Origin: JARDZU01 sp963730285
GTDB taxonomy: Bacteria; Actinomycetota; Acidimicrobiia; Spongiisociales; ZC4RG35
Direction: 5' to 3'
Length of the DNA stretch: 64,000 bases
Assembly (NCBI GenBank): GCA_963730285.1
Contig: CAVSQY010000009.1
Location: forward strand, 1-64,000
The position numbers and the translations under genes were made by a program. Within the stretch, counting starts at the first letter, position 1, and every line of letters starts with the position of its first letter. The notes under the pieces are model-generated. The model ran no database searches. It was not told where the DNA came from and worked only from the letters and a program-made list of their open reading frames with translations. Below, piece after piece: positions 32,014 through 40,648 of this stretch.

Positions 32014-32376
32014 TCAGCCAACCTTCGAGGGCAATTCGTCGATGGCTGGCCGAACATCTGGCACCGTCCACCGCCGGCCGACCTCCCCATCGACGAGGTC
32101 GGCGACCTCTGTCGTGCGAAGGGTGAACACCATGTCGTCTATCCGAATACGGGTCGTCACAATCCCGAGCACCCGGTCCTCGCCAGCCCTCATAGCCAGG
32201 ATGTCGACGTCGACCTGAGAGCCATCGATCATCGACATCGAGTCGAAGATCGTCTGTCTGGCCGAAGCAGAGCCATCGGCCGATCCCATCACGCCGAGAT
32301 CGCGGGATGCCCGACCTGTATCCTCGAATCTGGCCAACGCCTTCCGATAAAGCTCTCCGATCCGGTGCTCACCCAT
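32014..32376 (-). CDS. Hypothetical protein, 120 residues
   Basis: Not recognised. N-terminal helix (GEHRIGELYRKALARFED), then strand-rich region (QVDVDILAMRAGEDRVLGIVTTRIRIDDMVFTL reads as four short strands). No membrane segment. The ATG at 32376 has a GAGGAGG at good distance; the ATG at 32406 is less likely. Confidence 0.6.
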   Translation of the reverse strand: MGEHRIGELYRKALARFEDTGRASRDLGVMGSADGSASARQTIFDSMSMIDGSQVDVDILAMRAGEDRVLGIVTTRIRIDDMVFTLRTTEVADLVDGEVGRRWTVPDVRPAIDELPSKVG

Positions 32377-32553
32377 CGACGCCTCCTCGTGCTCCCTGCG
32401 CAGCACCGAACCTATGAGGTCATGATGAACGGAAGGCGATCACCTCGTTACCACCGCACAAAACTTCAGATGCGGTGTCGCTCACGGATTGCCACATGAT
32501 CCACATACCGAGAAGTCAGAATGCCACCGAGAGCGAGCCAGGAGACACTCTGC

Positions 32554-32742
32554 GTGAGAATCAATCGACCCAATCTCTTCAGCAGGGGGTGCAAGCACCA
32601 GGACACCATCGTGGTTCGTTCGGTGGGTATGGAGCGGATCGTCTGCGAGGACTGTGGTCACATCAGCTTCTCGTTCGACATCGATCTGACTACCGAGCCC
32701 GAATCAGTACGTGAACAGAAAATGCATCCCGCCGAAACATGA
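32554..32742 (+). CDS. Small zinc-finger-like protein
   Basis: A 62-residue protein with a CKHQ...CEDCG pattern (GCKHQDTIVVRSVGMERIVC then EDCGHISFSF) typical of small actinobacterial zinc-binding proteins. The GTG at 32554 follows an AGGAGA at 8 bases; ATG 32521 is an alternative. Its role is unknown; it may bind nucleic acid or a protein partner. It converges on the DUF998 gene with a 3-base gap. Confidence 0.65.
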   Translation: MRINRPNLFSRGCKHQDTIVVRSVGMERIVCEDCGHISFSFDIDLTTEPESVREQKMHPAET

Positions 32743-32745
32743 TGC

Positions 32746-33369
32746 TCAGACCCGCGTCCCCACCCGACTGAGTCTGATCGCCTCAACGATCAGCCAGACA
32801 TATCCGGCAAGCGCAAGACATCGTTGCAGCGCACCTTCCTGATCGGCGAAGACCAACATGAGCAAGGGCACCAGCGGTGTGGCAACCACGAGCACCAGAT
32901 CGAAGACGCGCACCCGAATCGAAGGGTGGGGTCGGCGAAAGCTGATAATCAGAACTCCGAGCGCAAACCCGACCCCACTCCAGAAGACCGCGAGAGTGTG
33001 GAGAAACGCCTCCACCCGGTCATAAGGGACATCTGTCCACGGAGCGCGCGAGAAGATGGCCCCGGCGATCAACCCGAAGGCATAGAGGCGAAGGGCGGCC
33101 CGCCCCCAATAGCCCCAACGGGTGGACGCCACGGAGCACAGAACCAGGACGGCCAAGGCGCTGAGGAGAAAGCCACTCCGGGCCAACCAGGCGCCGTGAA
33201 CGCCTTGCCCGGCAGATTCGCTGATCGTGTTCTCGATCCAGGAGTAGCTGTCAGACATGAGCAGCGGCGCCAACGCCACCGCCATTGTGGACAGAAGCAG
33301 GAGCCAGACCGCAGTCACCACCGCTCCGGTGCGTCCGAAACGGCCGATCGGAAGAGAATCTCTCATCAT
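32746..33369 (-). CDS. DUF998 family membrane protein
   Basis: A 207-residue membrane protein with six hydrophobic segments. The first ends before SDSYSWIENTISESAGQG, a loop typical of DUF998 proteins (SxxxxxIStLg-type element), and further conserved residues fall in IFSRAPWTDVPYDRVEAFLHTL. No biochemical function is established for the family. ATG 33369 is used; the frame is open to 33390. Confidence 0.7.
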   Translation of the reverse strand: MMRDSLPIGRFGRTGAVVTAVWLLLLSTMAVALAPLLMSDSYSWIENTISESAGQGVHGAWLARSGFLLSALAVLVLCSVASTRWGYWGRAALRLYAFGLIAGAIFSRAPWTDVPYDRVEAFLHTLAVFWSGVGFALGVLIISFRRPHPSIRVRVFDLVLVVATPLVPLLMLVFADQEGALQRCLALAGYVWLIVEAIRLSRVGTRV

Positions 33370-33461
33370 GCGGATCGGGCCTCCCGGCATCTCACCAGCC
33401 TGATTCTGACGCGATCCGACGGCGACGTCGACTGGGCAGGGCGAACCACGCCGCGTTTTGC

Positions 33462-33467
33462 TAGGTT
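33462..33467 (+). promoter_or_regulatory. -10 box upstream of a 52-residue membrane protein
   Basis: TAGGTT, giving a leader of about 30 bases before ATG 33504, which has its own GGAGG at 33494-33498. Confidence 0.4.
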
Positions 33468-33503
33468 CGTCAATGGGAGTGCGACACGTGGGCGGAGGTT
33501 GTG

Positions 33504-33662
33504 ATGCCTGATTGGGTTGGGACTGTCCTGTTCCTGGTGGCCCTGGGGTTGACAGGGGCCAAGGTCGCCGAGGACTTCGGCGAAAAGGGTCTGCTTGGCT
33601 ATGCCATGCTGTTGGTGACCCTCACCATTTACGCGGCCGCAGTCTCCATCGCCTTCGCCTGA
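33504..33662 (+). CDS. Small membrane protein, 52 residues
   Basis: A short gene with its own promoter-like TAGGTT (33462) and ribosome-binding site GGAGG at 6 bases. The product has two hydrophobic helices (TVLFLVALGL and AMLLVTLTIYAAAVSIAFA) joined by a charged loop (KVAEDFGEKG). Function unknown; codon positions show the G/C-rich third-base preference of neighbouring genes. Confidence 0.6.
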   Translation: MPDWVGTVLFLVALGLTGAKVAEDFGEKGLLGYAMLLVTLTIYAAAVSIAFA

Positions 33663-33687
33663 GCAAGACTTCAGCCCCCAACAGTGC

Positions 33688-34284
33688 TCAGTGACACGCC
33701 CCGCGTAAGTACGGGCTCCAAGCCACCCATCCCTGCTTCTTTCGAATCTGGCCGGCGACCCATAGATTCACGTTGGGCTTGAGCAGGTCCTCGACCGTAT
33801 ATCCATAGGACGTGGCCCAGAACGGCATCACCTGCATCAGGCCGGCGGCACCGCTGGATTGATTCACGGCATTGGGATTCCCACCGCTCTCCCTGCTCAT
33901 CAGGCAAAGAGCCCGATCGACGTCAGCGGAATCGAAATAGGCGGCGACCAAAGGACGCCAACGAGTCGCGTCAGCCCCCATACCCTGAAATTCGACACCG
34001 GCAGCAGTGTCGGTGCCATCGGTCGGGCCGGGCCTTTGGGCGTAGCATTGGTCGATTTCCTCCATCATCCGGTGCAATTCGCCCAACATCTTCGAGGTCA
34101 CCCCCCGGGCCGCCTCCCTACGACCCCAATTGGCGAGTAGCTGGATGGTCTCGAGGCACGAGTCCTCGTCGGCACGCGCAGTCGGCTGATGCAACACGAA
34201 CGTCCCCACGGCAACCGAGGCAGCGATGAGAACATGAAGCAGGGCGCGCCAAAAGGGCGGCTTGACAAAAGCGGTATGGGTCAT
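33688..34284 (-). CDS. Secreted lytic transglycosylase (SLT domain)
   Basis: A 198-residue cell-wall enzyme. Signal peptide in the first 38 residues (ALLHVLIAASVAVGTFVLH...ARAD). The C-terminal SLT domain has the catalytic Glu in LCLMSRESGGNPNAVN, followed by GAAGLMQVMPFWA and VNLWVAGQI, the standard GLMQ and AxxI elements. It cleaves peptidoglycan with formation of 1,6-anhydro products. The leader region 34285-34397 shows a weak resemblance to c-di-AMP riboswitch elements (see findings). Confidence 0.85.
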   Translation of the reverse strand: MTHTAFVKPPFWRALLHVLIAASVAVGTFVLHQPTARADEDSCLETIQLLANWGRREAARGVTSKMLGELHRMMEEIDQCYAQRPGPTDGTDTAAGVEFQGMGADATRWRPLVAAYFDSADVDRALCLMSRESGGNPNAVNQSSGAAGLMQVMPFWATSYGYTVEDLLKPNVNLWVAGQIRKKQGWVAWSPYLRGACH

Positions 34285-34397
34285 GGGCGAGCGACTTTCC
34301 TGATACGACAACTGGGGTGCCCGAGAAGGCGAGAAGTCACATACCCAAGTGGCCCCCCGTTCTAACCCCAAATCCGGGACCGGTCAGCCTTGCGTGC

Positions 34398-36371
34398 TCA
34401 GCGCCAATCGATCGTGCGTACCTGCATCGGCTCGCTGAGGCCCTTCAACTCCACCGTGCGCACCTCGGAGATGGGATACGGGACCTTGCCCGCCACATCG
34501 ATGACGGCCGAGGAGACCAAGATCTCCTCCTTCTCTGCGAGGGCGCCGACACGGGCTGCAGCGTGCACGCCCTGACCCGAATAGTCACCGCCCTGCTCTG
34601 TGGCCTCCGCGAGATGCAGCCCGATGCGAACCCAAGGGGAGAAGCCATGTTCACGCCGATGCCTCTCCAAGTCTCGTTGGATGGCCACCGCACATTCAAT
34701 GGCGGAGCGCGCCTGGTCGAAGGTGACAAAGAACCCGTCCCCGGTCTGACGAACTTCTTGACCCCCGTGCCGCTGGAGGGCGTCACGGAGTACCCGGTCG
34801 TGCCATTTGAGCAAGTCCTCCCATGCAGCATCCCCGATGATCCCGATCAGGTCGGTGGAGGTGACGATGTCGGTGAACATGAACACCTTGGTCACTCTGT
34901 TCCGCTCCACCTTCTCACTGGAGGTCCCCGATGTCCCGGTGAGGTCGTCGATCTGCTTCAAGTCGATCGCCGCACCGAGCCTCTCGAACACCGATCGCGC
35001 TGCCCCGAATTCGAGCCCGGCCCCAACTTCGTCACCTGCCGCTCGTCTCGCTCGACCAAGCATCAAGCGTGCCTGGGCACTCTCATAGGGCAGGTCGATC
35101 TCCTGCCACAACCTCCAGGCCGGCCCCAGGACTTCGATCGCCTTATCCGCGTTTCCCTCCTCTAACTCGAGGGAGCCGCGGCAGGTCAGCGCACTCGCCT
35201 TCCAGGTGGCGCCTTCGTAGTGCTCAGATACCTCTTCGAGCTCCATCACCGCCTCCTGGGCCGTGGCGAGATCACCGGTCCGAATGGCGATCTCGGCCTG
35301 CGCTGGAAGGAGACGTGCCCGCGCGAGCACGCTGGCGCTTCTGATCTCACCGCCCGACCTCCGATCCAGGGCGCTGGCGATGGACCCGGCTGCCCCCTCC
35401 AGGTCCCCCTGATCCATGAGCAGCAGGGACAGACCCGGCTGGGCACTGCTTCCGTACTCATAGGCCCGGTGGAAGGCGTCGTCGGCTGCGCTCAGATCGC
35501 CCATACGCCTCCGCACCTCGCCGATCTCGTAGTAGGCGTACCCCATGCCGTTCATCAGATGGAATCGCTCCAACTCGACACATGCGGTCTTGGCCTCCTG
35601 CTCCGCCTCGACCCACGAGCCGTGGAGCCTCTTCAGCTCGGCCCGATGGACCTGACAGATGCCGGTGTAACCGCCGACGGAATGCGACTTCATCCAGCGC
35701 TCTGCCTGTTCAGTCCACTCACCTGCCCTTCGGTAGTCGCCCAGGTTGGAGCACGCGGCAATCGTGTTGCAGTAGACATCGCTGGCTGTCCTCAGATCGT
35801 CCTGCTCCGACATGGCGACGATGGTCGCCTCGTCCACCAGGCTCATTCCCTCACGCCACTCGCCTTTCTGGATGAGGGCGATTCCCTTGAAACTCATCGC
35901 CAGGGACCGCAACCCCGAGCTGTTGAGATCAGTGCCGGTTGCAATGGCCTCATCGGCCAGCCGCACCGCCGCATCGAGATCGCGGTCCACCAGGAGCGCC
36001 CGAGCCAGATAGAGGATCCTGAGCCATCCATGGCCCAGGGACTCGGGTTGACCCTCGAGCAAGTGCTCGGCGCGGGCTATCCAACCCGCTGCGATGGACA
36101 TAGCCATGCGGCGCATGGCGAAATATGCGAGCAGGGCAGCGGCCACCGCCGCATCGGTCGGTCGCTCATCCTTGACAAAGCCCGCATAGGCCCGCTCTAT
36201 CGCCGCTTCGGCGTCGTCGGGGCGCGCCGTCCACCAACAGGCGTCGCCGAGCAGCAGCAGATCGTCGGGAGATAGCGCTGCTTCCTGATCTGCTTCGGTC
36301 AGGGCCTTCAAGGCACCATCCCAGTCGTTTCTCTGGATGGCCTCTCTGCCCAAATTCAACATGTCGGACAT
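34398..36371 (-). CDS. TPR protein with C-terminal class III adenylate cyclase domain
   Basis: A 657-residue soluble cyclase. Residues 1-480 are tetratricopeptide-type helices (LGDACWWTARPDDAEAAIERAY and others); the cyclase domain starts at VFMFTDIVTSTDLIG (first metal Asp), with the second at QTGDGFFVTF. The transition-state Asn position reads GVHAAARV, His instead of Asn, as in several actinobacterial ATP-cyclases; the Arg is kept. Activity is therefore likely but not certain. It lies directly upstream... of nothing but is codirectional and adjacent (75 bases) to the MFS/HEAT/cNMP fusion gene. Confidence 0.85.
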   Translation of the reverse strand: MSDMLNLGREAIQRNDWDGALKALTEADQEAALSPDDLLLLGDACWWTARPDDAEAAIERAYAGFVKDERPTDAAVAAALLAYFAMRRMAMSIAAGWIARAEHLLEGQPESLGHGWLRILYLARALLVDRDLDAAVRLADEAIATGTDLNSSGLRSLAMSFKGIALIQKGEWREGMSLVDEATIVAMSEQDDLRTASDVYCNTIAACSNLGDYRRAGEWTEQAERWMKSHSVGGYTGICQVHRAELKRLHGSWVEAEQEAKTACVELERFHLMNGMGYAYYEIGEVRRRMGDLSAADDAFHRAYEYGSSAQPGLSLLLMDQGDLEGAAGSIASALDRRSGGEIRSASVLARARLLPAQAEIAIRTGDLATAQEAVMELEEVSEHYEGATWKASALTCRGSLELEEGNADKAIEVLGPAWRLWQEIDLPYESAQARLMLGRARRAAGDEVGAGLEFGAARSVFERLGAAIDLKQIDDLTGTSGTSSEKVERNRVTKVFMFTDIVTSTDLIGIIGDAAWEDLLKWHDRVLRDALQRHGGQEVRQTGDGFFVTFDQARSAIECAVAIQRDLERHRREHGFSPWVRIGLHLAEATEQGGDYSGQGVHAAARVGALAEKEEILVSSAVIDVAGKVPYPISEVRTVELKGLSEPMQVRTIDWR

Positions 36372-36446
36372 GGTCTCCTCGGGAATGCAAACCTCACCAA
36401 AACCCTACTGGCGTCGTCGTGTCACCGTTGCGTGCGGACACCTGGC

Positions 36447-39400
36447 TCAGGTCTGATCCACCAGCCTCCTGGCAAGGGTCGCCAACATCCCCATGGCCAC
36501 CGAGGGGCGCTCTTCGAGAATGGATAGCAAGTCGACCTTGGTCACCACCAGACCGTGGAGACCGTCTTCTCCTGCCGTCACATGGGCCGACCGAGCCTCA
36601 CCCCCGAGAATTGCCAGCTCACCGACGTGTTCCCCTGCGCCATAGCTGACGATGACTTCGGTCGAGTCTCCAGAGCCCTTCGTCACCACTGCCGTGCCGT
36701 CGACGATCAGGAGCATCTCGTCGCCCTCGGTGCCTTTCACGTAGATCACCTCTTCAGGCCCGTAGCGGATCTCAGTGGTGACGCTGGCGATCAGCTCCAG
36801 GTCCTCAGGATCGAGGTCACGGAACATAGGGACGCGTTGCAGGGCCAACGCACGGTCCATGGGATTCAGCGTGTCGATGTGCTCCGACGTCATGACGACC
36901 AAGCTTGCCACGGCCGAACGCACCAGGTCGGACTCGTCTTCATCGGCGATGGCCCGAAGATGATGCAGATCCGACTCGACCCCCTCCGCGAGGCACCTGA
37001 GGGCGAGGGCACGCAGCCAGATGTCGAAGTCCTCAGTGAGATTGCCCAGGGCCTCCCTCTCCCCCAGGTTCTGCGCTCGCTCGTCCCGGTCCAGCAGGGG
37101 GAGGAGCACTTCGAGCACGCGCCGGTCGCCCATGGTCTCCAGGGCTTCGATCGCCTGAGCCTTGGTCTCGCCTCCATCTGACCTGACCCCCATCTCAACC
37201 AACGGCATCACTTGCGCCGTGTCTTTGGTGGTCATGGCCATGAGGACCCATTGCACCAGCCGAGCTGAGCGACGCTCCAACACTCGATTGAGGAATTGTC
37301 GGGTGGTGGCACCGGGCAACGCCGGGAGCGCCCGACTCATCCTGTCCAGCCAGGCTGCCCGCTCCGCCTCCCGACGGGCCCATGCGGTGAACTCGGGGAC
37401 CAGATCGTTGACCGGGGTCAATGCCCGAATTGCCGCGTCGGTGGCAGTGACCGTCCCTGTCTGCAGCACCTCGAGCAGCAGCTCGCGCCCGTCCCTGATG
37501 CCGGCCAAACCGGTGGCCGCACTGGAGCGGACACGCATGGAGCGATCGTCGAGCAGGGGAACGAGCAGCCTCACATCGCCCGCAGAGGCAACTGCGGCTC
37601 GAACCGCAGACATTCTCACCCGAGGGTTCCGATGCGCCAGAAACTGGGTCGGATCGATTCCGAGCCCGGGGCCACCCTGCCCAATCTCGTCGAGCATCGC
37701 GGCCACGGCTTGGGCTTCGCCGGCGAGGAGCTCATCAGCCGTTTCCTTCCCTTTGACGCCACCCACTACCAGGGCCGCCGCCGCCCGCACTCGTGGGTCG
37801 GAGTCACCAAGCATGTCGTAGGCCGCAGATCTCTCCTCGAGGGGTCGCCCGTTCAAGAATCGAACCGCCTGGAGTCGCACTTCGGGTGCCTCGTCACCCA
37901 GGGCCACGGCAACATACCGATCGACCCGATCCGGGTCTAGAAGACAGATCGAGTCGAAGGCGGCCACCCGGACCACGGCGCTCTCGTCGTCGAGCAGCCG
38001 CTCGACCCCGGCTAGCCCATCAACCGAGGGTCCCTGAGCCATTGCTGTGGCGGCAAATGCCCTGGCCTCGGGTCTCTCGTCGGCCAGGTACGACTCGAGC
38101 ACCAAGGCGGCATCACGGTCGATCGGTCCCCCGAGGCCACGCTGTGGCACATTGAACACGCCGACGAGACCGCGGCGCACGGCATCGACTATCGCCGACT
38201 GGTAGGCCGGCCGCATCGTGGCCACAACCGCGACGGCCACCACCGCTATCGACAAGCCGATCCCGAATCGAAGTGTGGTCGTCAGCCCCTCCCCCAAGAG
38301 CAGGATGACACCCGCCGTCATGGTCCCAACCTGAGCAGGGACGGCACTCATGAAGGCCATCACCTGGCCACGGCGCCGACCGGTGAGCACGTTGAACAGT
38401 GCCGGGAACGCCGTCCCCCAGATTGCATTGACCCCGACCCATTGCAACCCGCGCACCAGCGCCGCAGTAGCCAGGCCAAACGAGATGAGCCAAAGGGCGA
38501 ATCCTCCGGCGTAGAGGAGTGGGACGATCATCAACGAGACCACGATCCCGAGGCGCGCCAACAGACGGTTTGTCACAAGCAGCGAGACGAGGAAGGTGAG
38601 AGCGGTTGCTGCCGAGGCGAACAGACCGAGGAAACCGGCGACCTCGGCCTCGGTTGGGTAGGCATCGGCCACCGCCCGACTGAAGGGGAACACCACCAGG
38701 AAGAACAGGGCGGAGAGGGCGAAGGCGCCGGCCGCGGCCAATTTGAGCAACCGGCTGGATCGTACGGCGGCGACTCCGGCCGACAACTCGGATCGAACCG
38801 ACACCGGTGTGTCGGCCGGATCGTCGTGAAATCTTGGTCGGAGTCGGATCAGGACCAAAGTGCTTCCGCCGAGCAGTATCGCCTGGGCGAGGAGAAGGCT
38901 CGGCGCCCCGAACTGAGCCGCCAGCGGGCCGGTGGCCAGGTTCCCGACGACCCCACCGGCGACGCCGGCGGTTGCGAAGACCGGAAACAAACGTTTCGCT
39001 TGTCTCGTGTCACAGGCCGATTCGGCCGCATTCCACATCATCGTGAAAGTGACCATGATCAACATTTGGGTCGACACCCAGATGACCGGGTAGATGACCC
39101 GGTTGTCGAGGAAGACGCCGCCCCACTCGAGGAGCACCCAGAGGGCGGCCAGCCCGGTGGTCAGAGGGAGCCAACGACCCGGGCCTCTCAAACCAAGCCC
39201 GGTCGCATATATCACCGTCACCACCATGACCGCCACACCGGAAAAGAGGATCATCAGCGGTAGCTGCTCGACCCCGAAACGGAGGAAGAACAGGGCGTCT
39301 GCGGAGTTTGCCCCAAGGCCATGACTGGCCTGAGTCACGGCAAAAAGCCCCGCCATCCAGCCGACCAGTGGAACTTCGCCGCCCCGCACGCCCAAGGCGA

Positions 39401-39449
39401 CCCTGATTCGGCCGATGACCTGTCCGGTGGATGTGGGGGGGCTCATCAA
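36447..39449 (-). CDS. MFS-like transporter fused to HEAT repeats and a cyclic-nucleotide-binding domain
   Basis: A 1000-residue fusion. Residues about 25-430 hold twelve membrane segments of MFS or nucleotide-transporter type. Residues 450-840 are HEAT-like repeats (e.g. RVRMSAVRAAVASAGDVRLLV, RVRAAAALVVGGV). The last 130 residues are a cNMP-binding domain (MFRDLDPEDLELIASVT) whose phosphate-binding cassette is intact: GELAILGGEARSAHV has the conserved Glu and Arg-Ser-Ala. Being 75 bases upstream of the TPR-cyclase gene on the same strand, it is probably cotranscribed with it and gated by cAMP (inference). Confidence 0.85.
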   Translation of the reverse strand: MMSPPTSTGQVIGRIRVALGVRGGEVPLVGWMAGLFAVTQASHGLGANSADALFFLRFGVEQLPLMILFSGVAVMVVTVIYATGLGLRGPGRWLPLTTGLAALWVLLEWGGVFLDNRVIYPVIWVSTQMLIMVTFTMMWNAAESACDTRQAKRLFPVFATAGVAGGVVGNLATGPLAAQFGAPSLLLAQAILLGGSTLVLIRLRPRFHDDPADTPVSVRSELSAGVAAVRSSRLLKLAAAGAFALSALFFLVVFPFSRAVADAYPTEAEVAGFLGLFASAATALTFLVSLLVTNRLLARLGIVVSLMIVPLLYAGGFALWLISFGLATAALVRGLQWVGVNAIWGTAFPALFNVLTGRRRGQVMAFMSAVPAQVGTMTAGVILLLGEGLTTTLRFGIGLSIAVVAVAVVATMRPAYQSAIVDAVRRGLVGVFNVPQRGLGGPIDRDAALVLESYLADERPEARAFAATAMAQGPSVDGLAGVERLLDDESAVVRVAAFDSICLLDPDRVDRYVAVALGDEAPEVRLQAVRFLNGRPLEERSAAYDMLGDSDPRVRAAAALVVGGVKGKETADELLAGEAQAVAAMLDEIGQGGPGLGIDPTQFLAHRNPRVRMSAVRAAVASAGDVRLLVPLLDDRSMRVRSSAATGLAGIRDGRELLLEVLQTGTVTATDAAIRALTPVNDLVPEFTAWARREAERAAWLDRMSRALPALPGATTRQFLNRVLERRSARLVQWVLMAMTTKDTAQVMPLVEMGVRSDGGETKAQAIEALETMGDRRVLEVLLPLLDRDERAQNLGEREALGNLTEDFDIWLRALALRCLAEGVESDLHHLRAIADEDESDLVRSAVASLVVMTSEHIDTLNPMDRALALQRVPMFRDLDPEDLELIASVTTEIRYGPEEVIYVKGTEGDEMLLIVDGTAVVTKGSGDSTEVIVSYGAGEHVGELAILGGEARSAHVTAGEDGLHGLVVTKVDLLSILEERPSVAMGMLATLARRLVDQT

Positions 39450-39486
39450 CAGACAGGTCTACCAGCGCCATGATCTCCACGGGGTC

Positions 39487-39504
39487 TTCACATCATCTCC
39501 ACAT
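39487..39504. promoter_or_regulatory. 11-base-pitch direct repeat upstream of a two-component operon
   Basis: TTCACAT (39487-39493) and TCCACAT (39498-39504), exactly 11 bases apart, the spacing used by OmpR/PhoB-type dimers. It lies about 50 bases before the first gene of the operon encoding such a regulator; autoregulation is plausible. Confidence 0.35.
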
Positions 39505-39551
39505 TCAAGGCAGAACATTCCCCTGTCTCGTCATTGAAAGGAGTCGAAGAC

Positions 39552-39947
39552 ATGAGAAGAAACGTGTTCGGGGTGATCCTGGCGACCGTCCTGGTGCTGG
39601 GCGCCCTCGGAGCAGCCGGATTTGGTGTATATCAGCTGGGATATCACGAGGGACTGGTGGAGACCGGCACCCACGTGGTCGTGAACGGCCCTGGCTTTTA
39701 CCCGGGATGGTGGGGCTTGGGGGTGTTCGGAATCTTCTTCCGGTTCCTCTTCCTCTTCCTGGTCATCGGATTGATCGCCCGCCTCTTCTTCGGGCGGAGA
39801 CGTTGGGGCTGGGGGCCAGGCCCATACCGTGGCCACGACAGTCACGACTCGCCTGGCTCACCGATGGAGCATCGACTCAACGAGTGGCACGCCAGGGTGC
39901 ATGACAGGGAGCAGAGCCCCACTATGCAGGACGACGGGAACGGGTGA
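39552..39947 (+). CDS. Small membrane protein of the two-component operon
   Basis: A 131-residue protein with an N-terminal anchor (VFGVILATVLVLGALGAAGFG) and a second segment (FRFLFLFLVIGLIARLF) followed by a tryptophan/histidine-rich tail (RRRWGWGPGPY, RGHDSHDS). AAAGGAG precedes ATG 39552. Its stop overlaps the GTG of the response regulator gene. It may be a sensing accessory protein, possibly metal-related given the His/Asp content; this is inference. Confidence 0.65.
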   Translation: MRRNVFGVILATVLVLGALGAAGFGVYQLGYHEGLVETGTHVVVNGPGFYPGWWGLGVFGIFFRFLFLFLVIGLIARLFFGRRRWGWGPGPYRGHDSHDSPGSPMEHRLNEWHARVHDREQSPTMQDDGNG

Positions 39948-40648
39948 ACGGAAAGACGACAATGGGCGTCGTGGCCCAGGTCCTAGTGGTCGAAGACGAG
40001 CTGAAGATCGCCCGCCTGGTCAGGGATTACCTGACCGAGGCGGGCTTCGGCGTCACGGTGGCAACCGACGGTCCAGCCGCCCTGGCGGCTTTTCGGTCAC
40101 AAAGACCCGACTTGGTCGTTCTCGACCTGGGGCTGCCGGGCATGGACGGGAATGATGTGACCCGGTCGATCAGGAGTCAGTCTTCGGTGCCCATCATCAT
40201 GCTGACGGCGCGGAGCGGTGAGACCGATCGCATCGTCGGTCTCGAGCTTGGCGCCGACGACTACGTGGTCAAGCCGTTCAGCCCCAGAGAGTTGGTGGCC
40301 CGGGTCAAGGCGGTCCTGCGACGAGTGACGGGCGTGGTGGCCAGCGAGATGATCCGCGTCGATGACGTGATCATCGACCTGCCCAAACGAGCGGTGACCA
40401 GAGAAGAAGTCCCGATCGATCTGACTGCCACCGAATTCGAGCTGTTACGGACTCTGGCTTCACAACCTGGCCGCGTTTTCACCCGTGGCCAACTTCTCGA
40501 CGCGCTGCGCGGGGTCTCCTTCGAGTCATACGAGCGCGCCATAGATGCACACATCAAGAACCTGCGTCGGAAGCTGGAGCCTGACCCGCGGGCCCCCACC
40601 CACGTACTCACGGTCTACGGGGTCGGCTACAAGTACTCCGATGCCTGA
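39944..40648 (+). CDS. OmpR/PhoB-family response regulator
   Basis: A 234-residue regulator. Receiver domain with acidic pair (VVEDE), phospho-accepting Asp in DLVVLDLGLPG, Thr in LTARSG and Lys in DDYVVKPFSP. C-terminal winged helix with LTATEFELLRTLA and the recognition helix in FESYERAIDAHIKNLRRKL. GTG 39944 overlaps the upstream stop; ATG 39962 is an alternative. It is coupled to the following kinase gene by an 8-base overlap. Confidence 0.95.
   Translation: MNGKTTMGVVAQVLVVEDELKIARLVRDYLTEAGFGVTVATDGPAALAAFRSQRPDLVVLDLGLPGMDGNDVTRSIRSQSSVPIIMLTARSGETDRIVGLELGADDYVVKPFSPRELVARVKAVLRRVTGVVASEMIRVDDVIIDLPKRAVTREEVPIDLTATEFELLRTLASQPGRVFTRGQLLDALRGVSFESYERAIDAHIKNLRRKLEPDPRAPTHVLTVYGVGYKYSDA

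Noticed and set aside
35220..36275. 351-codon open frame on the plus strand
   Set aside because: Mirror frame of the TPR-cyclase gene; composition and lack of motifs show it is not coding.
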